A stretch of 62,353 nt of DNA from Pseudalkalibacillus decolorationis (GTDB lineage: Bacteria > Bacillota > Bacilli > Bacillales > Fictibacillaceae), in the NCBI RefSeq assembly GCF_024609785.1, contig NZ_JANHJQ010000026.1:1652-64004 (forward strand), written 5' to 3'. Each line of letters starts with the position of its first letter. Positions within the stretch are counted from its first letter, which is position 1. The position numbers and the translations under genes were made by a program. Below, one piece after another: positions 62,211-62,353 of the stretch. Below the pieces are notes generated by a model that was given only the letters and a program-made list of their open reading frames with translations, had not been told where the DNA came from and did no database searches.

Positions 62211-62353
62211 TTTATTGGAGAGTTTGATCCTGGCTCAGGACGAACGCTGGCGGCGTGCCTAATACATGCAAGTCGAGCGAACCAACGAGGAGCTTGCTCC
62301 TCAGCGGTTAGCGGCGGACGGGTGAGTAACACGTGGGCAACCTGCCTGTAAGA
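62211..62353 (+). rRNA. rrs: 16S rRNA, 5' end (truncated by window edge)
   Basis: The sequence TTTATTGGAGAGTTTGATCC and then TGGCTCAGGACGAACGCTGG is the universal 16S start. The rest, including GACGGGTGAGTAACACGTGG and CAACCTGCCTGTAAGA, is Bacillaceae-like. About 143 bases are in the window. The V1 hairpin GAGGAGCTTGCTCCTC is present. Confidence 0.97.

Overview
The window is a low-GC Firmicutes chromosome segment, almost certainly from a spore-forming Bacillaceae. The evidence is the gene order ctsR-mcsA-mcsB-clpC-radA-disA-yacL-ispD-ispF-gltX-cysE-cysS-mrnC-rlmB-yacP-sigH, then the rpoBC, str, S10, spc and alpha clusters, ecfA1-ecfA2-ecfT-truA-rplM-rpsI, and finally ybaK-cwlD-salA-gerD-kbaA-pdaB, bracketed by two rRNA operons. 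This is the classic Bacillus layout. Sporulation genes (sigH, cwlD, gerD, kbaA, pdaB) and the McsAB/ClpC arginine-phosphate quality-control system agree with it. The 143 bases of 16S at the right edge are Bacillaceae-like, but I cannot name a genus.

Layout: 1-301 is the tail of an rRNA operon (a 5S gene disturbed by repeats, then its terminator). 793-1524 is an MgtC-type membrane protein. 1577-8916 is the CtsR-controlled stress operon plus radA and disA. 9235-13075 holds yacL, isoprenoid genes ispDF and gltX. 13158-17531 is the cysteine/tRNA block behind a Cys T-box. 17536-22820 holds sigH, rpmG-secE-nusG and the L11-L1-L10-L12 genes with their leaders. 23134-35498 is rpoBC and the str cluster. 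35725-51254 is the long ribosomal-protein superoperon (S10, spc, alpha). 51467-54689 is the ECF transporter core and truA. 54959-56005 is rplM-rpsI. 56341-61909 is the sporulation/germination block. 61920 onward is the tandem-promoter leader and start of a 16S gene.

Functionally the window is transcription and translation machinery with its autoregulatory leaders (T-box, L10 leader, likely L1 and L13 leaders, boxA antitermination), plus proteolysis, DNA-integrity signalling and spore germination.

The genes themselves are ordinary. The unusual material lies between them, where several families of short structured repeats have invaded rRNA and ribosomal-protein operons. Family A (about 145-310 bp) has terminal inverted repeats of the GTTCAAAAAGT/ACTTTTTGAAC type that vary in a compensated way between copies. 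Family B (about 55 bp) is a compact paired-hairpin element whose stems differ in sequence but keep pairing in four copies; one copy lies inside the 5S gene, one just before 16S, one in front of rpmJ, and one is cleanly inserted in a family A copy. Family C (ending GCGC-TT-GCGC-TTTT) carries or lacks an inserted module E, giving a second filled/empty-site pair. These repeat systems, especially family B in rRNA, are the most promising undescribed feature here.
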